From positions 1,674,001 through 1,738,000 of the forward strand of contig JAAPAX010000008.1 of the NCBI GenBank assembly GCA_013372555.1: 64,000 bases of DNA, in the 5' to 3' direction. This stretch comes from Elsinoe arachidis. Lineage: Eukaryota > Ascomycota > Dothideomycetes > Myriangiales > Elsinoaceae. Below, piece by piece: positions 1 to 13,200 of this stretch. The number at the start of each line of letters is the position of its first letter. Within the stretch, counting starts at the first letter, position 1. A program made the position numbers and the translations under genes. The notes beneath the pieces were generated by a model. The model ran no database searches and was not told the DNA's origin. It worked only from the letters and a program-made list of their open reading frames with translations.

Positions 1-2498
1 AGTATATAGAAACTCTAACTAGCTACTATTATTATTATTAGTAAGCTTTATAAGACTATTTATAATATTTAAGTAGCCTTGTTCTATCTTATTAGATTAT
101 AGATTATAGAAAGAGGTAACGATATAGTCGATATTAAATTATATATAGGTAGTATATATAGCTTTCTTAAACTTAGACTCTCTATTAAAGATAATAGAAC
201 CTATAGCGCTATACCTAGTAATAATGTTTTTAAACAGGAACTTTGCTATAGCCTTAGTGTTAGCTAAAGTTAGTTCTTATACTTCCGGCTAACTACTTAT
301 AGCTTCTCGTATAATAACGAGGTACTTCTTAGCTTATAATACTAGTATATATACAACATTAATGTACTACTTTATATAAAGAATAGAAACGCCTAAAGTC
401 TTAAGCTCTTTAGTTATATATTCCTAGGCTCTACGTTAATACTTATTATATATCTCTATATAGTACCGAATGTCGATGTATATTAATAGCTACTAGTACC
501 TATCTAAGACCTTTTACTATGTTACCTCTTATCTCTTATAACTACTATTGTTGTATAGTATATATATAACCTATTCTTGTTAAGCGCTATTATCTATAAT
601 ATACCTAAGGAGAGATTCTTTTTGTCCTCGTTAGAATAGATACTTATCTCGTACTAAGAAGTTTAAAGTATTATACTTAAATTAAATAAACTCCTTAGTA
701 TTTAGTTCTAGTAGATAGCGAAGTATAACGAGATAGGTAGCTAGCTCTACTAACTCTTCTCCGTAGCTAGGCTTAAGTACGTTATCTACTTATAAGGCGT
801 ATACCTTAACTAGGAAGAACTTATTATTAATAACATCGTTAATATCTATTTCGTATACTTCTTCCTAATTATCTAATAGGAACCTTAGCTATCGTAATAA
901 ACTATTAGCTACTATGTTTTTGCTTCTAGAAATATATTAAACGTTAAACGCAAATAGATAGAGCTATATAATCTACTATACTATTACTAATCTAGGAAGG
1001 TTAGTAGTAGACTAATTAAGTTATACTACTAGCATATTAGCGTCTATTTCTACTACGAAGCTTACGCTATATAGATAGGACTATACCTTTTATAAGGCCT
1101 TAAGTAACCTACGATATTCGCACTTACTAGTATTATACTTATATTTAATATCTAACTATATACTAGATTCGAATTAAATAATATATCGTCTCTTAGGCTA
1201 GTTCTTATCGACCTATATAAGAGCTACTTCCTATCTAGAAAGACTTATATCTACCGCTAAAATAATCTTACCTATACTATTCTTATAGTTAATAGACATT
1301 AACGTAGGAGGCAAAGTTAAAGTAGCCTTTAACTTATCTATAGCTTCTTAGGTATCTCTCTCCTAGAGAAAAGGGACATCTATATAAAGTAGACAATATA
1401 GAGGCTTTACTACAATAGTAAAGTCTCTTACCTATAGCCTATAGTAGACGTAGACCCCTAAGAAAGAATAGACTTCTATAGAGTTAGTATATACTAGCTA
1501 CTTGCGGATTTTAATAATCTTAGTGTTATTAGAATATTATTCTTAAGCATCGTAAAGGAAACTAATAATACTTAAGCCTACCTATAAGAACTATAACTTA
1601 GCGCTAGAGATTATATACCCGGTATACTCGATGTTAGCTAGAGTTCGATCTAAAGCTTAGATATATTCGAGTATAAATCTCTAGATACCTAGCTTAGTCT
1701 CTTCTTTACTATAATTAGTTCGTAGTTCTTTTACTCTATTATCGTCTATAAACGGCTAAGTGTTATAAGGAATATAATTCTAGAGGATAGTATTATTTAT
1801 ATAGTAGAACTATACTACTAAATTAGTTACTCCCTAGAGAAGAGTTATCTAACGTATAAGTCTAAGTAGTATTATAAAGGAGGTAATATCTCTACTTGCC
1901 TAAGCTAGCGTAACTTAGTTATATCTAGAGAAGTAGTCGACAAGTAACACTACGTATATACCTATAAAGAACTCTAAGAAATTGTTAACTAAAGGAGGAA
2001 GGTTTATATCTTATATAGTTATAGAGTTAATCTTTATAGTAGCGTTTACTATCCGATACTCGCTAGATTACTTCTTAGCTACTAGAAACTATAGGTTATA
2101 ATAAGGCATATAACTAGTTTCGAGTAACTTATTATCTATCTACTTCTTAACTATTCTAACGACCTTACTTCTAAGAGACTTAGGTACTAGGAAACCCGGT
2201 TCTTACTATAGCGTATAGAGAACTATCTATATCTCTTATAGTAGTATAACTTTAGAATAGACCTAGCCTATCTTAGAGAAGTTCTAAGCTAGAGCTACTT
2301 CTCGATTTAATAATACCTATATAAATAGCTCTTTCTCTCGTAGCTATATCTCGATTCTAATAATAAGCTTCGCTTACTACTCTTCTATAAGCCTTAACCT
2401 CGTAAGAATAGTAGAGAACTTAGATATAAGGTATTAGTAGAAAGGTGTATTAATAAAGAGAAGAAGTACCTCTCGTTCTAAGTAGCGCTTATGCTAGT
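1..2498 (-). mobile_element. Gypsy element B, 3' half of pol (integrase, RNase H, RT), RIP-dead
   Basis: Minus-strand translation gives a Ty3/Gypsy polyprotein with RIP stops. At about 2,050-2,498 is the region preceding RT, including a PGFLVPKSLR-like stretch and WFLVAKKE-like and YRIVNA-like motifs. At about 1,340-2,050 is the RT body, including IDD (for FxDD) and SFLGVYVYYR. At about 1,050-1,390 is the RNase H start, with FLWER, LKATLT and ILAVDIS. At about 30-750 is an integrase core resembling FLVRDKYLF followed by KKYLVIIREAIS. This matches a widespread ascomycete Gypsy family. The copy runs off the left edge, so its 3' LTR is outside the window, and it is interrupted at 2,498 by element A. 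Confidence 0.85.
2494..2498. repeat. Target site duplication CTAGT, left copy
   Basis: CTAGT immediately precedes the TG of the left LTR at 2,499 and is repeated exactly after the right LTR at 16,842-16,846. A 5-bp duplication is normal for Ty3/Gypsy integrases. The copies are identical, so insertion of element A was a single clean event into element B. Confidence 0.9.
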
Positions 2499-2641
2499 TG
2501 TTACGTAGTATTACGATGAACTATAACAGTTAGAGAATGTAAGCGTATTAAGATATAATTGTATAAGGATTACTATAGGAAGCTATCTAAGGTTACTATA
2601 TCTCTATACTAAGCTACGCTAAGGGCCTCTATACTATAACA
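2499..2641 (-). repeat. 3' LTR of element A (143 bp)
   Basis: It begins TGTTACGTAG and ends CTATAACA in plus orientation. It aligns without gaps to 16,699-16,841 over the full 143 bp. I count about nine differences, all C/T or G/A transitions, which is expected from RIP rather than ordinary divergence. An LTR of 143 bp is short for a Gypsy element. Confidence 0.9.
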
Positions 2642-2650
2642 ATTCTCCCG
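2642..2650 (-). other. Polypurine tract of element A
   Basis: On the minus strand GGGAGAAT directly precedes the 3' LTR (TGTTATAG...). A short purine run touching the 3' LTR is where plus-strand DNA synthesis is primed in LTR retrotransposons. Its position confirms that the element reads on the minus strand. Confidence 0.6.
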
Positions 2651-2651
2651 G

Positions 2652-5600
2652 TTAGAGGAAAAACATTAATAACCTCGTTAATAACTTCTAATTATCCTCC
2701 TCTTAGTTGTAAAAGCTATTGTTATATCTATGTTCCTTATGCTTACCTATAGTTAACTATGCTTACTTACGGTTATGCCCCTCCGCTTAATAGTAGCTTA
2801 TATTACGTAAGCTATTATTATAAGAGTTACGATAGTAGTTAAAAGAGTCGCGATAGTCGTTAGACTCGCGGCAGTAGTTGTAGGATTCGCGGTAGTTATA
2901 ATAAGAGTTGTAATAGTCGCTATAGTTATCGTAGTTATAACAGCTATCGTAGAACTCGCGGCGATATAAACTATATAGTATGTTATCGTATAAATCGTAG
3001 TAGCTACGGTTTATAACTAGAGTACGAGTTAGTAGTAGTTAGATTGTTCTAAAAACTACCTCTATTACTATTCTTGTTCTCTACTTCTAGTTGTTATATA
3101 CGTCTTCGTCTATCTCTATCCTATCTATAGTTACCTCTTGTTCTAACTCTCTTTATAAGACATCGATAGCTTAGTTAACTACAAACTCGTAAATAACTCC
3201 TCTTCCGGCCGCGTAGGCTCTCCTAGCTACCGACGGTTAAGTATATCTACGCTCTAGGCCGTCGTCGTATATACTATCTCTATATAGACTATCTATTCTA
3301 TCGGCTACTTCGTCCTCGTTATCGTATTAAGTATACTATTCTCGGCTTTAGATTAGCTATTAGAAGGAAGGTTAATCTCTAAGTAATAGAGGTTAGTAGG
3401 TAGAAAACAGTAGAGAAGGTAGTTAATTCGCTAGTATTATAGCCTCGGAGTTAAAGGTAATTAGATTGCTAGTATAGTCGAGAAGACGGCTACTAACGCT
3501 ATTATGTTATTTAACTTCGCTCGCGACGTTAAGAAGATTAAGTAGGCGACGCCTTTCTTCTATATTACTATCGGGTATAGCATTAAGAAGGTTAACGCTC
3601 TAGCTATTCGAGTTATAGCTACCGAGAGTAATACCTCCCGTATCGCTTATAGTGTTATGCCTATCTTATCCTAAGCTATTATATTAGAACGGTAGTAGCG
3701 TAGTTATTTCGGTTATAGTAGTTTCCTATAGTATTTCGACTATAGTCGCTAGCTAAGATTAGCTAATACCTAGTTCGCTAGATAACTATTATAGGAAATC
3801 TATATAGTTCTATAGTAGCTTAGTCTAATTAACATTCCTAGAGTTATCTAAATATACTAGAGCTTCCTCTACTACCTCCTCTATAACCTTGTCTAATACC
3901 TTAGCGTCTTTATTACATGTCGTAACTATAGACTTGTTAATACTCTAGTCGTTACTATATATAGTAGCTAGCTCCGCTAGTGCTATTAACTTGTACTTTA
4001 GCTTCTTGTCTAGCTTATTAGGTAATACTATCGGACACTAGTTAGAGTCTATAGCGAGTATTAGGCCCTTTAAATCTATCCTCTTAAAGTTAATATATTT
4101 CTCTTCGTCGAGGTTATATTCGATATAGATAGTATATAGGAAGTTATACTTCTTTATCTAGGCGATAATGTTATCTATATTGTTAACTATTAACTTGTAC
4201 ACTATATCCTATAGTGCTAGACCGGGGTTAACAAGGTTACTAATACCTTGCTATACTACGTAGTTAATAGGTATAGTTAAGTTGTAATAACCGAATTTTG
4301 GAGTCTTATTCTTCTTTATTTTAGACTTCTCTAGTAGTTCTATATAGTCCTCTCTATTCTTATACTTTACCTAGTCTTTAGCTTAGTATAATAGGCTAAT
4401 ATAATAGTTATTAAGGTCGTGTAGAGCAGCGCTAAGGTTGTTTCGGTCCTTCTCGCGAGATAGTTAGAGGTAGGCTTATATTAGGACATATATACTCTAT
4501 AGGACAGTATAAAACTTACTTAGCTAGGGGCCGATATTAGAGAAAATTAAGTAGTTATCACGCTAAAGATACTTACTACGCTAGTCCTAGACTCTATTAA
4601 CGTTAGAGTAGCTATAGACTATAGAGTTAATTTCTAAGCGGCGCCTTACCTCTAAGCTAGATAGTAGGTAAACTCTATATACTAGTGCTACTATCTATTC
4701 TCCTTTCTTATTAGCTACTATATAAGAGTTACCTATCGGTAGATAGTCTATTCGAAGTAGGTCGTTCTTGTTCTATATACTCGAGAAGGAGTTTTTTAAC
4801 TCTCTAATAGCGAAGGTGTTACGTATATAAACTATATAGCTAATAATATAGCTATCGAAGTAGTAGTATAATAGAATAGTAACGCTAGAAAAGTTTAGTA
4901 TAAGTGTCGTAAAGAACTAGGTTACTTCGTTATTATCGTAATCGAAGTTGCCTTTGTCGATATAGTTCTTTAACTTATGCTTTATATCTTTAAATTTCTC
5001 CTAACTACTCTAAGTATCGAAGAATAGCCCGTAAGGAAAATCTTTAGCTAACTTTAAGACTCTTATAGTTAGTACTACGCCTTTCGCTCTCTTACGTCTT
5101 AAGAGCGTTTTATCCTTATTATCCTTGCTTATAGTTACCTTCTTCTCTTTACTCTTCTATTCTAGCTTAGTCTTCTTAGTAGCTAGTTATAGCGTAGAGT
5201 TAGTAGTCGCCTAAGTTCGTGCCCTAGTCCTCTTTAACTCTATCTAGTTAGTAGCTATAGAGGTAACGCTAGGTACCTTAAGTATTAATAGTTAGTCTAC
5301 TAGGAGATAGCGTTAAGGTTATATATTAGAAAGGGGCCTTAATATCTATACTAAAACTTTGTCTATATCGCTCTTAAAATTCGGTAGGCTCTTAATAAAT
5401 AGTAACTAGCCTATCTCGCTATTGCTTTTCGTATGTATTTCGTGTAATAGTCTCTAAGAAAAGATAAGATCGAAAGTGCACTATCTATTCTTTAGATACT
5501 CCTAGTATAGATATTACAAGAAGTCGTTTTCGGTTGTAATCTATTATAGTCTATAGCTATAGGTCTTAATATCTCTAATTAGGCTCTTCTAGTAGTGTTA

Positions 5601-7436
5601 GTCCTTAGTAGTAACCTTACTAGTGTACGTTATATAAACTATAATCTATTTGTTAACTATTAGATAAGGTAACTAGTACCGAGCCTAACTATAAAGAATA
5701 GCATAGTAGACTAGAGTACTATAACGTCTATTAAAAGGGGAGTATATAAGGTCTAACTCTCGGAAATAGTTAATAAGAGAAGGCTAGAAATCGTCTTTAA
5801 TTTATATAGTATAGTAAGCGTTAATTAGCAAGTAACAACTACCTTCTATCTTAGCCGCTAGTAAATCTAGTAGTTAAATAGACTTAGAGAAGTTCTATAC
5901 CTAGCTTTAGCCGTTGTTAAATCGTACTATACCGTTAACAGAGAAGAAAGGCTAAATGTTAGACTTAAGGTCTAGATGTTCGTTATATTTATATAACACT
6001 ATATCCTAGTTAATATACAACTTGTGCATAAGGTACCTTTTTATATAATAGGCTTAGATTATAGTTAGAAGGCTAACCTACCCCGGTAGTAATACGAGGT
6101 TATAGATATAGAATAGTTAATCTTAACCTTAGAGCTTACTCTTAAGGTAGTTAACTATTAAGTAAGATCGGCCCTTTCCTATATCTACTAGGTTATAGAT
6201 TACCTCTACTATCTAGTCGGAGTTAGAAATTCTCTAGACCTATAACGCAAAAGCTAAACCTAACTATAAGATTCGTTTAATCTCTATAATAGCTATAATA
6301 ACGTAGGCTAGAGAGTAGTATAGAAGGTAATTATATAAGCCGTCGCGGGGTATATAGAGGATTAACTATGCCTAGGGTAAAACTAACTCCTTCTCGTCTG
6401 TATTCTCGTATATATAAGCTAATAGTGTTTTTAGGAAGTCCGGCTTAAGTATATAGTATTAACTATTAATATAAATATATTAGCTCTAGGCTAAAAGGTT
6501 ACGCTATTAAATGTGTCTCTTATAAGGAGTTAATAGGCCGTCGGTTGCTATTTAGTTTATACAGGATATACTAAAGGTACTAGTCTTCTCGAGATTATAT
6601 AGGTTATTAGGGTAAATATATAGTACTTCCGCTATCTCGACGTTAACCTCTAGGTAGTCTATAAAGATAACTCTAGACTCCTAGACGTTAGGTAACTTCG
6701 ATTTCTTATAGATAGAGTTATTCTAGCTAGGCTTAGCTAGCGCTTACTTAAGCTCTACCTTTACGAACGCTATAGCTCGCTAATTGTTCTAATTATATAA
6801 CTCTATTAGATCTAGCTCTAGGATTTCGTAGTAATCTTTCTTACGACTACTCGGCTTCTAGTTATATAAGGCTTATAACACTCTCGAAGCGTTAAACTCT
6901 TGTTCTTTCTCGTCTAGTAGAGCGTTTACTAGTTTAACTACTATCTATCTAGGCTAACTATAAGTTATAAGGATGTTCTTTAACTTATTACGCATAATAG
7001 AGAGGTTAGGCTTTAGACTAGCAAATAACTAGTAGGGCAACTATATAAGAAGCTTAAGGTTTCTAAGGTTAGTATAGGCGTTATAGTAGTTAAAATCTAT
7101 ATACTAGATTTCAAATTCGAGGTTACGTATGTAGGTTTTAAGACCTTCTTAGTTAAGATCTAGTAGTTAGTTAATCTTATTCTCTTTACTATTAACAATA
7201 AAGGCGATAGTGCCGAATTGCATTTCTCGAGCTAGTAGCTAAATCTTAGACATTAACCGTGCTCCCGCCTTTAGTAGAAGGTAGTTAAGTAGAGAATAAT
7301 CGCTACTATAGCCTTTAAATTCCTCGAAAACTTCTTTCTCGTATATAAGTAGCTTTTACACTTCTACGCTTAACTAGTTAATGTCGACGACTAATAGTAA
7401 TATCCGGTATACTAGCTATTCCGCCGGAGGAGGCAT
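2652..7436 (-). pseudogene. Element A ORF3: large extra ORF of unknown function, RIP-stopped
   Basis: From an ATG at 7,436 (Met-Pro-Pro-Pro-Ala-Glu) the minus strand can be followed in one frame to TAA at 2,654-2,652, about 1,594 codons. The stops I read in this frame are TAA or TAG, as RIP makes from CAA, CAG and TGG; I saw no TGA and needed no frame jump. The frame differs from pol and starts about 750 bp downstream of the chromodomain, so it is a separate gene in the position where some retroelements carry env. I see no RT, integrase, helicase or protease motif. The middle is mixed helical-looking sequence, there is a Lys/Arg/Thr-rich stretch near 5,050-5,250, and the C-terminus (about 2,800-2,990) is rich in Tyr, Asn, Arg, Asp and Ser repeats. 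There is no obvious signal peptide or transmembrane anchor, so an envelope is not supported. Function unknown. Confidence 0.72.
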
Positions 7437-8199
7437 ATAGTTAACTAGAAGTACACTTAGTTAGTTCGGTAACTATAGTAGCAAATTTAGAGAACTACTA
7501 TAGTAGGACATCGGACATATATCGATTATAGTTACGCTCTACAACTAATTTAGCAGTTATAATGTGCTAGTTATTGTTATCAAAGGTATAGCACCTACTC
7601 CTTCTATAGCCTATTATTATATTTACTAAAGGCTTACTAGCTCGTTCTACTATAGTTAAAGAATACTATAAGGTAGTAGTTTCTTCTTTTTCTTAGCTAT
7701 AATAGTACTTAATAGCGTCCCCTTTAGGAGTTAGATATATAGTAGAGCTATACCTGTATTATACGTTATACTCGAAGCTAGTATAATACTCTATATTAAT
7801 AGTATATAGAGTTAGTTAGACAAAAGGCTAGATAGTTAAGTAGTTAGAGGTTATACTATTTATAAGTACGTAACTAGGAGTTATAGAGAGAGCTATATAA
7901 TCTATAAATACGTAGTTAGAGGTTTTAGAGAGAATTATTTTAGAAGAGGTTATTTTAGAGAGGGAGGCGTTCGAGTTCTATATCTCGATATTATAGTATA
8001 ATTTATTAGTAAAGAGCTTTCTCTAAGGTCTTTTAGCTCCTTAGCTAATAGTTGTAGCGCTATAAAGAGATTAATAGCTACGATATAAATTCTTAATATT
8101 AATAAAGAATAAAGAGAAGTAATTTTTTATATTACTATCGTTTGTTACCTTCTAGGAGCTAACTACATTAGGAATAGCACTAAAAATAGATAAGCGTCT

Positions 8200-11100
8200 C
8201 TTAGGTAAATTAGTTATTAGCCTTAGCTAATCTCTAATTTTATTTAACTATTCTTTTTATTCTCTTTTAATAGTTATTTAAGTGGATATCGTTTCTCTAA
8301 TTTAGATATTATTATTTATAGTCTTTAATTAACTCTCTTACTATTCCGAGGTCGTCCTCGTTATACTACTAGTTATAGTTAGAAGCCTAACCTTTCTACT
8401 TAACTAAGTATTATACTACTAGTTTGTTCCTTCGTACTATAGTTCTTTTCTTAATTAATAGCTCGATTTCGTAGGAATTATCGTTATCTAGTATCTCTAC
8501 TAGCCTAGGTTATACCTCGTCTGCGACCTTATAGTTAAATAGGTCTAGTCCTTGTAGTACCTTCTCGAGCTATTATACTATAATAACGAGATAAACTCCT
8601 TGTAGTCTCTTCTCTATCTTTAACTTATATACTATTTAACTTACTTTCTTCTTAACCTTAAAAGAGCTAGTAAACTAATTACTAAGTTTTCGTAGGTAGT
8701 CTAATACTTTATATTCTTAGTGTAACTATAAAAGTACCTTTTTGCTAACTATAAACTATACGTTCTTATATTTACTATCGTAGTATTACTTCTAAACCTA
8801 TTGCGTAAAACAGAGTAAATCCTCTATATCTATTCGTGCTTATTATCTAAGTACGTCTAGTTGTTTATATAGGAGGCTATCGAGTTGTCCTAGCACGTCG
8901 AGGTTAAGCTTATAACTAAATAGATATTTATTAAGGGAAATTCCCGTACTAGTATTATAGCTATTATTAGTTACGCTTTAAAGGTAGTTTAGGTATTCTA
9001 TCTACTTACTAGTTAGATGTTCTATAATATAGTGCCTAATATAGATCTTAACTTACTAGTTAGTTCTTTCTAACTAGCTATCGGTCTAAGAGTGCTATAC
9101 CGTTACTATAAGTATTTAAGTATTAAGTCGTTTAAAGACTTCTCTCTAGAATCTCGAAAGGAATAGTAGATCGCGATCTAAGATAAAACAACTAGGGAAT
9201 CCCTATTCGTATTCCTCTATATAGTCGATCTATATAGTACTCTACTTCTTAGCTATCTATATTGCCTTACCTTTTATAAGTAATACTCTTTTACTTATTT
9301 TGTAGGTCTAAGTTAATAGCTTATCGTAGCTATCCGACAGTAGTAGGTTAGTAATAAAATCGGCTATAACTATATAATAAGGTTAATTCGGAGTTATAAT
9401 TAGTTAAAGTTAACTATATAGTAGGTGCCTTAGAGTCCTATTAAGCTAATAAAGCTAGTAATACTTAATATATCTTTTAAGCTTCTTATACATTTAGTAT
9501 ATATATATCGAAGTAGATAACCTTTTGTATATACGGTTAAAACTAGTATAAAAGCAGTTATTATAAGCGATTTTAAACACCTCCTTTACTAACGCGTTCG
9601 GGATGTATAGCCTTTCGCGGCTATTAGCTAAATCCTTATAGTAAAGGTTATTATTTCTCTAGAAGAAAGGGAAATTAACCTAAGCTATATTATCCTTATT
9701 AATAGCTTTACTAGATTATAATAGCGCCTCTCTTTTTTCTTTAGTCTTTTTCGTCTCTTCTAGTGTCTTCGTCTAACTACTGTCTTTAAGTAACTCTATC
9801 TTTAACTACGACTTAAAGCTATTATCTATTTCGACTAGTATAGAGTAGAAGAAGTAGGTAAACGAGATTAAATCCTTAGTAGTTACGTTAAAGGAGTAAC
9901 TAAAGGAGTCTAACGTCTTAGCCTATAGATCTATCTACTTCGTCTTTAGTTTATTCGAGATTAACCTACTTAACGTATCTAGTATGTTATATATATAGCT
10001 AGGCCTATATCTAATATCTAGGTTAAATTAGAATAAGTAGTTAGCTACGTAAACGAGTTTAAGGTTAAGCTTATCCGTTAAGGTTATCGTTATAAGGCTA
10101 TACTATTTCGAGATAGATTTAACTACGTAGTAATCTATAAAAATAAAAGTCTTACTAGAGTTACCTTCGATTATATAGTAGATCTTTCTTACTACCTATA
10201 CTACGCTAGCTATCTCGAGTTTAGTTAGCTAGTACCTTATCTTAGTATCTAATAACGCTTAGCTTAAAAATATAATAGATAGGACATTAGTTATTTTAAA
10301 TTTAGCTACTCTCGAAGTTAAAGTCGTACTATCCCTAGAGGTTATGTCTTCTATAACTAGGTCTAGATCTCCCTTAACTATATAGACGAGAGTGCTAATT
10401 CTAACTTATAACGTATTAATATCGATATATAACTTTCGATTAGGATTCGGATAATATAAAAAGGTAAGGTTATTAAACTACTTTTATAACGTATTATAAG
10501 CTACTTTTGCCTCGTATTCTTCCTTAATAGCTATCTTCTCGATATATAACTTATATACGTTACTATCTTTTACTAGACTTCCTTTTAGTAGTTACGTCTT
10601 TGCTTTTTAGAGTAGAGTAATAATCTATAAATAATAGAGAATATATAGTCTAATAAACTCTATAAGGCTAAGATAGTATTCGAGTTACTTTAACATGCGA
10701 GGGAACTCTAGGTCTAGTAAGGCCTTCTTTTGTTCGTTAAGAGTTAACATTCCTAAGCCTAAGACCTATTAACTAAGTAGTGTAATAGAGGAATAGCCTA
10801 TAAAAGTCTTCTTCGAGCTAATACTAATCCGATAGGATAATAGTGTTAAATATACCTAGTAGAGATAGTCGATGTATTCTAGTAGAGTCTTACTAAATAC
10901 TATAATATCGTTAACGTATACTTAGTAGAACTTCTATAACTTCCTTAATATCTTGTTAAGCATGTATTATATATACTATACACTTCTATACTATTCTATT
11001 AAGGCTATTATAAATTGCTCTTAGCTACGATAAGTGTTAACTATAAATTTGTGCTACTTGTACTTCTTAGCTATCTATTAGTAGAAAAAGGTAACTATGT

Positions 11101-13200
11101 CTATCGTTATAATATATTTAGAACTATATAACGAAGTAATTAGATCTACCTATAGAGGGACAGGATAACTGTCCTTAAGACTAATCCTGTTAAGTTCTCT
11201 AATGTCGATAACTACTTAGCTCTTTTATACCTTTTTACTATATTTAATAACGTCTTTCTATACTATAAACACTAGAAATCCGAACGACGTTAGGTAGTTA
11301 GTATATCTTATCTTACGTTTACTATAAAGCTTATTAAAGGTTATATTAACTACTTCTTTAGCTGCCGGGCCTAACGAGTATAGCTTAGTTAACATTTGAG
11401 ATATTGCCTTTTGCTAGTTATTAATTAATAGAATTTCTATCTAGTCTTCTTTAGGTAGATCTACTATTGTACCTTTATTAACCTACAAGTCCTAGTATTA
11501 ATTAACAAGTATAGTAATAGCGTAGATAACTTCGTCGTCCTTAGCGTATATAGTAATACTATTAGCTAGTCTTACTTCCTTGTTAACTTAAGGCGTTTTT
11601 AACGCTAAGCCTTCTTCTTTAGTATTGTAGTAGTCTATCTTTAGTAACGGCTAATTATAGTCTTCGTTAACCTTTAGCTTCTCGAGCATTTCTAGCGTTA
11701 AGGTAGTAGTTTTAGAAAGGGTTACTAACGTAAATTACTCGTTGTCGACTTAGTAGGCTCTATCCTAGTCGTAGGGTCTAAGAGTACCTAACTATATATT
11801 CGCTAGTACTATAATAAAGAATTTAGAGTTATTTCGGAGCTATATGTCTTCTAGACCTACATTAGTAATATAATAGTAAGAAGTAGCCCTTATAAGCGGG
11901 TTCTTGTTAGACTTACTATAACTCTACTTGTTAGAGTTAAATATTATATCTAGTACTACTCTAAGCTTCTTTTATAACTTAGACAATACTAACCGATTAG
12001 CTCTGCTAATTTCCACAAATATAGTTATATCTAGAGGTAGCTCTACTTACTATTAAGCTCTAATTGCTATCGGGAGGTTACCTCTAGCCTTGCGATATAC
12101 TTCTAGAGGAGCGCTAAATCCTTCTAACTCTAGGAGGAAAATAGTCCTTTAGGTAATATTAATTACTATACCTAGAGGGCCGATAATGTCGATACTAATA
12201 AGGACACTAAGTAGCAGATTTAGCGTTACTAGAAAGGGTATAGTAATATTAATACTATACCTCTCCCTATTTATCTAACCGTAAAGGTAAAACTATACTA
12301 AGGTAAAGTACGTTACTTGCCTCTTTCTAGTAATACTAGTTACCTATAGCGGCTATTATAGGGGATACTATTAAATGCTAAGTCGCTTAATAAGATCCTC
12401 GTTAATATAAGATCCCGACGCGCCTATATCTAGGTAGACTATAGTTTCCTCCCTAGCTAGGCTAAACTTGACTACGGTTTAGAGGTAGTACTAACTACGG
12501 AACCTATATCTAGTAACGTTCTTAAGTCCCTTAAGAGTAACTACCTTTTCCTAGCCTAAGAGTATTCTCTTCGCTTTCTTCTTAACTTTAAAGCATTACT
12601 TATTCTCTAGAGATAGTTATAGATAAGTCTTTCGTAACGGTTAAGCTTAAAGGTTATAAATACTATCTCTAGATAGCTTCGGTCTAAGTAGACAACTTAG
12701 TAAAGTCTCTAGGGGAGGTAAAGTTTAATCGGTAAACTATATAGAGGCGTCGTTAACCTTAGAGGGACTATCGTACTCGAAACACTATTTATTCTAGAGA
12801 TGCTTATACTAAGGATAAGTCTCTCTATAGTTAATAAAGTCCTAGTTATTACCGTTACCTCCCTATCTATACTCTTCTCCTTTAAACTCGTAACTATACT
12901 CGTTTAACTATAGCTCGCCTTCTAGAGCATTAAAAAAGGTAGCACCTATAGTGTCTATCGAAATAGTATAGGCTATAGCCTCGTTCTCCTAAGTAGACGT
13001 AACTGTTGCTAGGTTAGCTATTACCTTAGTATCTATATAGTTAGCCTACTAACGTCTATATACCTAGCTATTACTATTATTGCTACTAGAACGAGGGTAC
13101 GAGGTCTACTAAACCTAGTTCGGGCAGTTAAACTAGTTACTAGAGTTAAACTAGTTATTAGAATTAAACTAGTTATTACCTAAAACGTACCTATTTCTTA
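8200..13200 (-). pseudogene. Element A pol: protease, RT, RNase H, integrase, chromodomain (RIP-dead)
   Basis: One minus-strand frame carries every pol landmark. A protease motif DIGAS (from DTGAS) is at about 12,415-12,433. RT lies at about 10,700-11,350 with SLKDSYPVP, TIDIVTFFY and the catalytic YVND (from YVDD) at about 10,905-10,920. The integrase C-terminal region is at about 8,560-8,860 (YYDSKYKNV, then KVLDYLRKLSN). A chromodomain at about 8,340-8,480 reads YLVK-KG followed by YNEDDLG. Chromodomains mark chromoviruses and direct integration to heterochromatin. DTG to DIG and DD to ND are single C-to-T or G-to-A changes, so the catalytic sites were destroyed by RIP. The N-terminal part contains Asn/Gln-rich triplicated units at 13,126-13,179 and a weak zinc-knuckle-like stretch near 12,560-12,600. 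The frame is +1 relative to the upstream gag frame. Confidence 0.85.
13126..13179 (-). repeat. Three 18-bp tandem units within element A pol N-terminus
   Basis: AGTTAAACTAGTTACTAG, AGTTAAACTAGTTATTAG and AATTAAACTAGTTATTAC follow each other at 13,126, 13,144 and 13,162. On the minus strand each encodes an Asn-Asn/Ser-Gln-Phe-Asn-Ser-type unit, with the Gln codon turned to TAG. Confidence 0.8.

Noticed and set aside
2652..7436. Reading ORF3 of element A as a retroviral-type envelope gene
   Set aside because: The position fits, but I see no signal peptide, cleavage site or C-terminal membrane anchor, so the function is left unknown.
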